Shown: in pieces, positions 1 to 5,151 of the stretch
How positions within the stretch are numbered: position 1 is the stretch's first letter
Layout of the letters: each line of letters starts with the position of its first letter
Source of the DNA: Bacteroidales bacterium
GTDB lineage: Bacteria > Bacteroidota > Bacteroidia > Bacteroidales > JAOZVK01
Direction: 5' to 3'
NCBI GenBank assembly: GCA_029938185.1
Contig: JAOZVK010000426.1
Coordinates: forward strand, 1-5,151
Length of the DNA stretch: 5,151 bases
Notes under the pieces: model-generated
What the model was told of the DNA's origin: nothing
The model's input: the letters and a program-made list of their open reading frames with translations, nothing else
Databases searched by the model: none
Made by a program: the position numbers and the translations under genes

Positions 1-116
1 TCAAAAAGTAAGCTCTATACTAAATAGGTAAAAACTTTTGTATGGGTGCTTAAGTAGTGTATTAAGACATGAATTGATTAAGTTTATAAATGTTAATAAT
101 TTGATATGATTTACGT

Positions 117-146
117 GATTAACAGGATATTTAAAACATGTTAATC
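117..146. repeat. Short inverted repeat (8-bp stem)
   Basis: GATTAACA at 117-124 is the exact reverse complement of TGTTAATC at 139-146, with a 14-nt AT-rich spacer. Similar GATTAACAGGAT / TTAATC pairs are, from memory, common intergenic elements in Bacteroidota. It has no T-run, so it is a poor intrinsic terminator. Its function is unknown. Confidence 0.45.
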
Positions 147-276
147 TTGTCTAAATAATATTAAAGAAACTTATGACTTGCTTCACTAGTAAATCTGTAA
201 AAAAAATTATAAAATCAAAAATCGGAAACAGTAGCATATTTCATATTTTAACTTGTTTTACTTTATCTAAGTACTA

Positions 277-370
277 TTACAAAAGTTTTTCGACATTTAC
301 TTATTCATAACTTACTGATTAAATTACATTTGTACTAATGCGTAAGCAACTATAAATAGGTCGAAGACCT
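277..370 (+). repeat. 94-nt intergenic repeat, copy A
   Basis: This copy aligns without gaps to the reverse complement of 4451-4544, which is also 94 nt. The first 22 nt match at 21 positions and the last 34 nt (337-370) at 31. The 38-nt centre (299-336) matches at only about 15 positions, close to chance. That centre instead matches the third copy, C. The element ends in AGGTC-GAA-GACCT, a small hairpin, and carries AATGCGTAAGC at 337-347. It lies 9 nt beyond the stop codon of the last cluster gene. The AGGTC hairpin could therefore stall or protect that transcript end, although no T-run follows it. Confidence 0.85.
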
Positions 371-379
371 TAAATGACC

Positions 380-1090
380 TTATAATGCTTTATAAATACC
401 TTTTAATAAAGGAAAACATATATATAATAAAACTACTAATATAATATATGCAATAATAGCTGGATACTTATCTTTTTGGTTAAAACCTAAATCAAGAGCG
501 GTTCCAAATGACCTTTTAAATCCAAAACGTCTTTTTATAAAATCCTTGATACTTTCTTTTTTTCGTTTCTTTGATTTTCCAAGTAAAAAATTTACTGAAT
601 ATATTTCGTCTAACAACAAGTGGCTAAAGTACCCTAAACCAATTGATAAAGCAATTGCAAATTTATCTAAAATATTAAGTTTAAGATAATTTGCAACAAA
701 TAATGTTGCCAGAAAAGCTATTATAAAAGCTGGAAATGAGTGAAAAATTCCACGATGAGCAGTATATTTTTTAAAAAAAGGTTCAAACACGTATTTAACA
801 AATGTAAAAGATGCAATAGGTGTAAAAACCATTAAATAAATATTAGCACCATTTTCGTATAAAAAGTATAATGAAAGTGTTGCTGCAAAATACGAATATA
901 TACCAAATATTATTTGAACAGGTAATCCTGAATTACTATCCATATCGGGTAAAAATGAACCAATGATTGTTGCAAAAAATATTATTATAGACATATATAG
1001 ATTTGAAGTCCAACCTATCATATATGTAAATACAGATAGCCCCCAACCTGTGGCTGCTCCAACTGCTGTGTGAGTTTTAAATCCTGCCAT
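380..1090 (-). CDS. YdjM-like membrane-bound metal-dependent hydrolase
   Basis: This is a 236-residue integral membrane protein of the YdjM / LexA-regulated inner-membrane hydrolase type. The family's putative metal ligands are visible: H7 in the N-terminal KTH, the LPDMDS segment at 47-52 (D49, D51), HRGIFHS at 112-118 (H112, H117) and the SHLLLDE segment at 156-162 (H157, D161). Hydrophobic stretches lie at roughly 33-47, 60-78, 84-101, 119-136, 143-160 and 210-231. A basic cytoplasmic-looking loop (about 172-195, KSKKRKK and KRRFGFKR) precedes the last segment. The natural substrate of the family is not established; a phospholipase-like or envelope role is often assumed. The gene starts at ATG 5 nt after the PAP2 stop, so the two are very probably co-transcribed and translationally coupled. 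The start MAGFKTH places the conserved histidine near the N-terminus, as usual for the family. The stop is TAA. Confidence 0.8.
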   Translation of the reverse strand: MAGFKTHTAVGAATGWGLSVFTYMIGWTSNLYMSIIIFFATIIGSFLPDMDSNSGLPVQIIFGIYSYFAATLSLYFLYENGANIYLMVFTPIASFTFVKYVFEPFFKKYTAHRGIFHSFPAFIIAFLATLFVANYLKLNILDKFAIALSIGLGYFSHLLLDEIYSVNFLLGKSKKRKKESIKDFIKRRFGFKRSFGTALDLGFNQKDKYPAIIAYIILVVLLYICFPLLKGIYKAL

Positions 1091-1095
1091 TTGTT

Positions 1096-1680
1096 TTAAT
1101 TTTTAATTTTAGGTTTAATTTTAGAAAAATTAATTTTTATTGCTAAAGTATATAATTTGTAAACAACAATTCCAATTATAATTCCCAGTAATGCACCTCC
1201 AACAATATCAGCTGGATAGTGAACTCCAAGATAAATTCTACTATACGAAACTACGGTAGCCCATAGAACAATAAATATGCTGTATTTTAAATTTTTGAAC
1301 AATAATAATGAAAATAATGCAAATCCAAAAGTATTTGCTGCATGAGATGATACAAAACCAAAATGCCCTCCTGATAAACGGGGACAATGCAAAATATCTT
1401 TTATTTCGGGATTATAACATGGTCTTAGTCGTTCAAAAATATTTTTAAACAGTTTTACCGAAATTTGGTCTGCCAATGTAATTGTAAGTACAATAAACAA
1501 TAATACAATAAATCCTTTTAATTTGTATGTTCTGAAAATATAAAATAATATAACTAAATACATGGGAATCCATGTTTTTTTACCAGTTATAATTAGCATA
1601 ACTTCATCCCAAAAAACTGAATGAAAACTATTTAGAAAAAGGAATAATTCTTTATCAATATTTATTAAATATTCTATCAT
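1096..1680 (-). CDS. PAP2-family membrane phosphatase
   Basis: This is a 194-residue multi-pass phosphatase of the PAP2 superfamily, probably acting on lipid phosphates such as undecaprenyl diphosphate or a related envelope lipid at the outer face of the inner membrane. All three catalytic motifs are present: C1 as K79-x6-R86-P87, C2 as SSHA at 111-114 with H113, and C3 as SRIYLGVHYPAD at 147-158 with R148, H154 and D158. C2 reads VSSHA rather than the textbook PSGH, a variation I associate with Bacteroidota members. An open frame extends 5 codons upstream to a TTG at 1693-1695. I chose the ATG at 1678-1680 because the protein then begins MIEYLINIDKELFLFLN, the typical start of this subgroup. 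No Shine-Dalgarno sequence is visible. The hydrolase gene follows after 5 nt. Exact substrate specificity (lipid A, undecaprenyl or phosphatidate) cannot be read from the sequence. Confidence 0.88.
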   Translation of the reverse strand: MIEYLINIDKELFLFLNSFHSVFWDEVMLIITGKKTWIPMYLVILFYIFRTYKLKGFIVLLFIVLTITLADQISVKLFKNIFERLRPCYNPEIKDILHCPRLSGGHFGFVSSHAANTFGFALFSLLLFKNLKYSIFIVLWATVVSYSRIYLGVHYPADIVGGALLGIIIGIVVYKLYTLAIKINFSKIKPKIKN

Positions 1681-1691
1681 TATTTTTTTAT

Positions 1692-1943
1692 TCAATTTTT
1701 AAAATCTAATTTTTCTTGATTTTCTTTTAATTCTTGTTCGTAAAGTTCTATAAGGTCTTTTATTCTCTTTATTTCAATATCTGAACGCCTTTTTTCTTTT
1801 GGATTTTCTGCAAAATCTCTCCTCGTTTCCCACCCATACAGTAAATTGAAAGATTGAATAAGTAATTCATTTAATTTATTATTTCTTAGTTTAATTATTT
1901 TACTTGAAACGTCTTGAAGAACAATATTTGCGTTTCCTGACAA
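1692..1943 (-). CDS. Small helical protein, possible adaptor domain
   Basis: This is an 83-residue soluble protein that I do not recognise by name. It is rich in K, E, R, L and I and looks all-alpha. One helix covers about 12-35, then an aromatic LLYGWETRRDF stretch, then an ENPKEKRR turn, then a long charged helix (about 54-80, with IEIKRIKDLIELYEQEL). The motif of a basic or aromatic helix, then NP-x-EK-x-R, then a heptad helix resembles small helical-hairpin adaptor domains found beside conflict-type proteins. That is resemblance from memory only. The only usable in-frame start is TTG at 1941-1943, since no ATG or GTG exists before the upstream stop. It lies 23 nt after the end of the ATPase locus and ends in TGA, 11 nt before the PAP2 ATG. 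It therefore sits inside one run of closely spaced genes. It could also be a remnant of a longer gene. Confidence 0.55.
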   Translation of the reverse strand: MSGNANIVLQDVSSKIIKLRNNKLNELLIQSFNLLYGWETRRDFAENPKEKRRSDIEIKRIKDLIELYEQELKENQEKLDFKN

Positions 1944-1966
1944 TTTAATATTGTATTTTTTAACCT

Positions 1967-3154
1967 TTATTTTAATGAAGTTTCATATTTATCTAAAACA
2001 TCCAACAAACCTGACAGTATTTTACTTTCTTCAACAATATTCTCTTGAAATGAGCTTACTCCTGTAGATTGATTATTTAAATTTTGAAAAAATCTGATTT
2101 GGTAAAATTTAATTTCATTATTATATTTTGAAAACTTAAATAAGTGTTTGGTTTTTTCAATAGCAATTCTAATATTTGCATTTGAAATGTCTTTATTAAT
2201 TTTCTTAATTTTTAACAATTCAATTTTTAAGTTGAAGCGTTCAATATAATCAGCAATTTCTTGAAATTGTTTTTCTAATGATGTATATTCAATTTCTTTA
2301 ATGGTGTCTGAAAATAATATTTTTTCACCATAAGAGATTTCTGTTTTATACTCTGAAAGAGTATTTTCAATAAATTCATTTATTCCTGTTTTGTCAATTT
2401 CTGCTCCAAGATAAGTGTATAAATTTGCAATTTCATTTTCAAAAGTATCTCGGAATTTACCAAACCATTTCCCTGAAATCTTATCTGACCTATCAAGTTT
2501 GGATAGAATTGGTATAATTATCGGTTGTCTTAATTTTTTTGTAACATAAGGTGATTTTTTTATGTTCTCAATTATATCGGAACTTCCTTGAAAATTCTGA
2601 TATGTTGGTGCAACAACAAATACGTTTACACTCGGCATTTGGATATTGCATATTCCAGAATAATCGTTAGTGCCTGTTCTACTATCAATAAAAACATAAT
2701 CATATTCAGATTTAAGTAATTCTTCTTTTAGTATTTCAATATAATATTTTCAATCTAAATTTTCATAGAAATCATACCAATCAAATTCATTTACATTTTT
2801 AATATAGCATTTGTCATATTTACCTGCTGGAATTAAATCAACTTTTCCATTGCCTTGTTCTGATTTGATAAGATTTATTGAATATTTTTCACCTTTCAAC
2901 ATTTTTGGCAAATCTGCTTCTTCAATATTTTCATTACTCCTTACTATTTTATTATATTCAGAAAATAATTCAAGAAGTCCTGCTTTTATTTTTTTTCGAT
3001 TTAATTTAAAAAAGAAATCTACACCTGGTGCTTCCATGTCCCAGTCAATAATTAAAACTTTTCTCTGTTTGTAATAACAAAGATAACTTGCAATATTTGA
3101 GAGAAGTTGTGTTCTGCCAACACCGCCTTTATATGAATAAAATGTTACTATCAT
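1967..3154 (-). pseudogene. KGGVGR-type ParA/MinD-like ATPase with in-frame stop
   Basis: The reading frame is continuous for 395 codons except for one TGA at codon 135 (2750-2752). Before it lie the variant Walker A KGGVGRT (9-15, signature lysine K9) and the A' segment IIDWDMEAPG (35-44, D37 and D39). After it lie Walker B DYVFID (152-157), followed by SRTG and DYSGIC, and the family's SYGEK motif (274-278). The order and spacing are those of one KGGVGR P-loop ATPase of the SIMIBI/ParA-MinD type. Related proteins typically have a glycine or other residue where the stop falls, so one base change (for example from TGG or GGA) explains it. Beyond about residue 303 comes a helical extension. 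Its last 70 residues (about 320-392, with NNEIKFYQIRFFQNL and ILSGLLDVLDKYE) resemble an effector-associated adaptor domain. The start ATG is supported by MIVTFYSYKGG. Truncation at 134 residues would remove Walker B, so an untranslated or recoded stop would abolish activity. A sequencing error cannot be excluded. Confidence 0.82.
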
Positions 3155-3213
3155 TTGAAGTCGGATTTTGAATTATTTAACTTATCTTATTTTAAATATC
3201 CAATTCCAATATA

Positions 3214-3221
3214 CAAATATA
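3214..3221 (-). promoter_or_regulatory. Candidate Bacteroidota -7 promoter element
   Basis: On the minus strand this reads TATATTTG, a full match to the TAnnTTTG element of Bacteroidota sigma-ABfr promoters. It lies about 60 nt upstream of the ATPase start codon. A weak TTTA stands in for the -33 TTTG box, about 15 nt further upstream, which is closer than usual. In such AT-rich DNA the match may be chance. It is the best candidate in the obgE-ATPase gap and would drive the four downstream genes. Confidence 0.35.
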
Positions 3222-3305
3222 TGTTTTCTATTTTACTAAATTTAATATACTGAATTAGGTTAATAATTTTACTTCTATAAAATGTTATCAATTATCAATC
3301 AGAAT

Positions 3306-3345
3306 ATTGTACCATTGTATCATTGAATAATTGAATCATTGAATG
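3306..3345. repeat. Five-unit 8-nt tandem repeat
   Basis: Five consecutive 8-nt units read ATTGTACC, ATTGTATC, ATTGAATA, ATTGAATC and ATTGAATG. Just to the left, 3288-3300 has a related ATCAATT doubling. Such ATTG-type arrays recur between genes in Bacteroidota genomes. The array sits in the 245-nt gap between the obgE stop and the ATPase start, where obgE transcription probably ends. No classical hairpin plus T-run terminator is visible there. Confidence 0.75.
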
Positions 3346-3399
3346 TATAAGTTCGTATTTTTTTGAAGCCGTTAAAGGTTAAAGAACAAAAGCAGATGG

Positions 3400-4401
3400 T
3401 TAATTATTATTTGCATCATTTAAGCTTTTCCATAATAAATCTTTAAGATTTATCAATCCCATTTGACTTATTGATGATATAAAAGTAAAAGGAATATTGG
3501 GTAAATCCATTTTTATTTCGTCAATTAATTCATCGTCCAATAAGTCGGATTTTGTAATAGCCAATATTCTTTCTTTGTCTAACAACTCAGGGTTATATTG
3601 CTTCAATTCGTTTAATAGTATTTTGTATTCCTCGTGTATATCGTCACTATCAGCCGGAATCATAAATAGCAAAACAGAGTTTCTTTCAATATGTCGTAAA
3701 AATCTCAAACCTAAACCTTTTCCTTGCGAGGCTCCTTCAATAATTCCTGGTATATCAGCCATTACAAACGAAAAGTTATCTCTGTATTTGACAATTCCCA
3801 AATTAGGTACGAGTGTTGTAAAAGCATAGTTTGCAATTTTGGGTTTAGCTGCAGATACTACGGAAAGGAGTGTAGACTTTCCAGCATTTGGTAGTCCAAC
3901 TAATCCAACATCAGCAAGCACTTTAAGCTCCAATATTTTCCATGCCTCTATGGAGTCTTCTCCCGGCTGTGCATATTTTGGAGTTCGATTTGTTGGTGAC
4001 TTAAAATGAAAGTTCCCTAAACCTCCTCTACCTCCGTATATTAGTACTCGTTTTTCGTTGTGTTTGGTTATTTCAAAATGTACTTCGCCTGTCTCAAAAT
4101 CTCTTGCAACAGTTCCTAATGGTACTTCCAAAACTATATCATTACCATCTGCTCCTGTTTTTTTCGACGAGCCTCCATTTTCGCCAATTCCTGCAAAAAT
4201 ATGTTTTCTGTATTTAAGATGAATTAGTGTCCACAATTGCTTGTTTCCTTTCAATATTATGTGTCCACCTCTGCCACCATCACCTCCATCGGGGCCTCCT
4301 TTTGCTGTCATTTTATCGCGATGCAAATGCATTGAGCCTGGACCACCTTTTCCCGAACGACAAAGGATTTTTACATAATCAACAAAGTTTGTACTTCCCA
4401 T
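3400..4401 (-). CDS. obgE: GTPase Obg (ribosome assembly)
   Basis: This is a 333-residue Obg/CgtA GTPase, which associates with the large ribosomal subunit and links its assembly to the GTP/ppGpp state. The N-terminal Obg fold (about 1-160) has its glycine-rich runs, including SGKGGPGS at 16-23, AKGGPDGGDGGRGG at 33-46 and GGRGGLGN at 123-130. The G domain follows, with G1 GLPNAGKST at 169-177, G2 FTTLVPN at 194-200, G3 DIPG at 216-219, G4 TKSD at 283-286 and G5 SSIS at 309-312. G4 has T in place of the usual N, a substitution I know from Bacteroidota Obg proteins, with the specificity aspartate kept. The protein ends soon after the G domain and lacks the OCT domain found in Gram-positive homologues. 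It starts at ATG (MGSTNFVDYVKI) and ends at TAA. No gene such as adk lies immediately upstream; 750 nt of non-coding DNA does. Confidence 0.97.
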   Translation of the reverse strand: MGSTNFVDYVKILCRSGKGGPGSMHLHRDKMTAKGGPDGGDGGRGGHIILKGNKQLWTLIHLKYRKHIFAGIGENGGSSKKTGADGNDIVLEVPLGTVARDFETGEVHFEITKHNEKRVLIYGGRGGLGNFHFKSPTNRTPKYAQPGEDSIEAWKILELKVLADVGLVGLPNAGKSTLLSVVSAAKPKIANYAFTTLVPNLGIVKYRDNFSFVMADIPGIIEGASQGKGLGLRFLRHIERNSVLLFMIPADSDDIHEEYKILLNELKQYNPELLDKERILAITKSDLLDDELIDEIKMDLPNIPFTFISSISQMGLINLKDLLWKSLNDANNN

Positions 4402-4450
4402 AAAATTTAATATTATTTTATTTATTTAGAATACTTCTAAAATCTGTATT

Positions 4451-4544
4451 AGGTCTTCGACCTATTTAATGTGGCTTACGCATTTTTATAAATTACTATC
4501 ATGTGACCAATTGTACAAAAACAAATGCCGAAAAACTTTTGTAA
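4451..4544 (-). repeat. 94-nt intergenic repeat, copy B (inverted)
   Basis: The reverse complement aligns gap-free with copy A. It shares TTACAAAAGTTTTTCG plus CATTT at one end (21 of 22 nt), AATGCGTAAGC, and AAATAGGTCGAAGACCT at the other end. The 38-nt centre (4485-4522) is unrelated to that of A. In the minus-strand sense it could fold: CTTAC pairs with GTAAG, and GCATTT with the AAATGC immediately before GTAAG, leaving a 12-nt bulge. The AGGTC-TTC-GACCT hairpin, 6 bp here when its flanking T-A pair is counted, forms separately. The repeat lies 50-143 nt upstream of the obgE start and in the transcribed sense, so it may be part of the obgE leader. Confidence 0.85.
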
Positions 4545-4624
4545 GACTACTTTCTGTATTTAAGGAACAGGTATCAAATAACTGCACTATTTTGCGTCAT
4601 TATTTTTTCATTTTACTACCTTAA

Positions 4625-4660
4625 AAAAAGTCTTAAATAGTTCACTATTTGCGACTTTTT
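4625..4660. terminator. Two-part hairpin, terminator-like
   Basis: AAAAAGTC (4625-4632) pairs with GACTTTTT (4653-4660). After a 2x2 mismatch, AAATAG (4635-4640) pairs with CTATTT (4645-4650) around a TTCA loop. Read on the minus strand, the stem is followed by a run of seven T. Read on the plus strand, the T-run is five. It would fit an intrinsic terminator, best for a minus-strand transcript entering from the right. No gene is seen between it and the window edge, so its owner would lie outside. Alternatively it may terminate leaky plus-strand transcription. Confidence 0.55.
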
Positions 4661-4727
4661 GTAAGTTGTAAAATAACAAACTAATCTATCAAAACGGACA
4701 TTTATTTAATACCTATTCCTAAGGCTT

Positions 4728-4743
4728 TTTATAAATTTATAAA
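4728..4743. repeat. 16-nt perfect AT palindrome
   Basis: TTTATAAATTTATAAA is its own reverse complement. In DNA of this composition such a palindrome is not strongly surprising. It could be a protein-binding site or chance. Confidence 0.4.
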
Positions 4744-4889
4744 GTAACGTAAAATAGGATTTTATAAAAATGCTCTTTTAGTATAAAATTTATGCAAAGT
4801 ATACTATTATAATTTATTATCAAAAAAAAACTTCAAATATCATCATAACAAATCTGGTTACCAGTTTTAAGTTAGCCGCTTTTTAACCG

Positions 4890-4941
4890 CAAAGTTACAC
4901 AAGGTTACACAAAGTTTGATACAAAGTTTCGCAAAGTTTTG
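4890..4941. repeat. Five-unit CAAAGTT tandem repeat
   Basis: Five units read CAAAGTTACA, CAAGGTTACA, CAAAGTTTGATA, CAAAGTTTCG and CAAAGTTTTG. All are 10 nt except the third, which is 12. They are preceded by AACCG. This CGCAAAGTT-type array is, from memory, a frequent intergenic repeat in Bacteroidota. On the minus strand the first unit reads TAACTTTG, which by itself matches the TAnnTTTG promoter element and points toward obgE, about 490 nt away. Confidence 0.8.
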
Positions 4942-4985
4942 CTAATCTTTACATTAATTCTATGATTAAAACTACCTGAAAAACA

Positions 4986-5019
4986 AGACTGTCCAACTTC
5001 TGATGGGTAGCCACAGTCT
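4986..5019. repeat. 7-bp inverted repeat beside copy C
   Basis: AGACTGT (4986-4992) pairs with ACAGTCT (5013-5019) across 20 nt, inside which CCA (4993-4995) can pair with TGG (5004-5006). It is locally less AT-rich than its surroundings and abuts repeat copy C with one base between them. It could be the end of another inserted element or a structured RNA. I do not recognise it. Confidence 0.45.
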
Positions 5020-5020
5020 C

Positions 5021-5074
5021 CTTACGCATTAGTACAAAATAATTAAATCAGGAAGTTATGAATAAGTAAATGTC
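5021..5074 (-). repeat. Partial intergenic repeat, copy C
   Basis: The reverse complement matches copy A at 292-346 in 51 of 55 alignment columns (three substitutions and one gap). It runs from GACATTTAC through to TACTAATGCGTAAG. It thus shares the centre of A, which B lacks. It does not share the AAAAGTTTTT end or the AGGTCGAAGACCT end, where other sequence begins abruptly, including the 4986-5019 hairpin. Confidence 0.85.
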
Positions 5075-5151
5075 TAAATATTCTTTTCTAAAATAAAACA
5101 TTAATTCTACTTTACGAACTTAAAACTATTTGATAATTAAACTATTAAATC

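Larger units (their letters stand above)
1..379. other. Non-coding left flank
   Basis: I see no supportable gene here on either strand. The stretch is very AT-rich and broken by stops in all frames. It holds an 8-bp inverted repeat at 117-146 and the 94-nt repeat copy A at 277-370. A 13-nt match to repeat copy B (AAAAACTTTTGTA) sits at 30-42 in the same orientation as copy B, preceded by AAATAGGT. It may be a fourth, badly decayed fragment of that repeat. The gene cluster to the right is transcribed toward this region, so its 3' untranslated end must lie here. Confidence 0.6.
4402..5151. other. Long non-coding region upstream of obgE
   Basis: No supportable gene lies in these 750 nt on either strand. 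The region is a mosaic: repeat copy B (4451-4544), a two-part hairpin (4625-4660), a 16-nt AT palindrome (4728-4743), a CAAAGTT tandem repeat (4890-4941), a hairpin (4986-5019) and the partial repeat copy C (5021-5074). I found no convincing TAnnTTTG promoter directly in front of obgE. The obgE transcript may begin within or beyond copy B, which would put that repeat in its leader. Confidence 0.65.

Noticed and set aside
1681..1695. TTG start five codons upstream for the PAP2 gene
   Set aside because: The ATG at 1678-1680 gives the usual N-terminus of the family. The extra codons read NKKI with no conserved feature.
1967..2638. Second half of the ATPase as an independent gene starting at the internal ATG
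   Set aside because: Its in-frame upstream sequence encodes Walker B and SRTG, so the ATG is internal to a longer protein. No ribosome binding site precedes it.
2750..2752. TGA read as selenocysteine
   Set aside because: P-loop ATPases of this family are not selenoproteins, the position is not catalytic, and I see no obvious stem-loop just downstream.
2811..3074. Open plus-strand frame of 87 codons
   Set aside because: It lies antisense within the well-supported ATPase frame. Its composition (many S, L, F) is typical of a shadow of a lysine-rich AT gene, and it has no recognisable motif.
3497..3829. Open plus-strand frame of 110 codons
   Set aside because: It is antisense to the obgE G domain and serine-rich, a mirror of the GTPase codons. 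There is no start context and no family resemblance.
277..4544. A transposon bounded by the inverted repeats A and B
   Set aside because: There is no transposase or recombinase inside, a core housekeeping gene (obgE) is included, and no target-site duplication is evident. A dispersed repeat family explains the copies more simply.
4486..5020. tRNA or other standard RNA gene in the gene-free region
   Set aside because: I could not find a cloverleaf, a T-loop GTTCGA-type motif or an rRNA-like stretch on either strand.
277..5074. Repeat copies A, B and C as a CRISPR array
   Set aside because: The copies are far apart, in mixed orientation and not regularly spaced, and there are no cas genes.

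Overview
The window is AT-rich DNA with five gene loci, all on the minus strand. They read from right to left: obgE, an interrupted KGGVGR-type P-loop ATPase, a small helical protein, a PAP2-family membrane phosphatase, and a YdjM-like membrane metal-dependent hydrolase. The host is most likely a member of the Bacteroidota. The Obg is short and has no C-terminal OCT domain, its G4 motif is TKSD, ribosome binding sites are almost absent, one promoter candidate fits TAnnTTTG, and the gaps carry short-unit repeats (CAAAGTT-type and ATTGAATC-type) of a kind common in that phylum.

Layout. Positions 1-379 are non-coding and end in a 94-nt repeat (copy A). Positions 380-1680 hold two envelope genes 5 nt apart, almost certainly one transcript. 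Positions 1692-3154 hold the 83-residue protein and the ATPase. The ATPase is in one frame from end to end except for a single in-frame TGA at 2750-2752, between its Walker A and Walker B motifs. A candidate promoter lies about 60 nt upstream of it. Positions 3155-3399 carry an 8-nt tandem repeat. obgE fills 3400-4401. Positions 4402-5151 are 750 nt without a gene. They contain a second copy (B) of the 94-nt repeat in inverted orientation, a partial third copy (C), a terminator-like hairpin, a 16-nt palindrome, a CAAAGTT tandem repeat and another hairpin.

How the parts may work together. obgE is a housekeeping ribosome-associated GTPase. The PAP2 phosphatase and the YdjM-like protein look like an ordinary envelope pair. 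The accessory part is the ATPase plus the small protein. KGGVGR ATPases are known to me from bacterial conflict or signalling gene sets. Here the ATPase carries a C-terminal all-helical extension resembling effector-associated (EAD-type) adaptor domains, and the 83-residue neighbour has a similarly adaptor-like helical-hairpin look. I see no recognisable effector (TIR, CHAT, caspase, nuclease), so if this was a conflict system it is either minimal or decaying. The in-frame stop favours decay. The most unusual non-coding signal is the repeat family: A and B share their outer ends but not their 38-nt centre, while C shares that centre with A.
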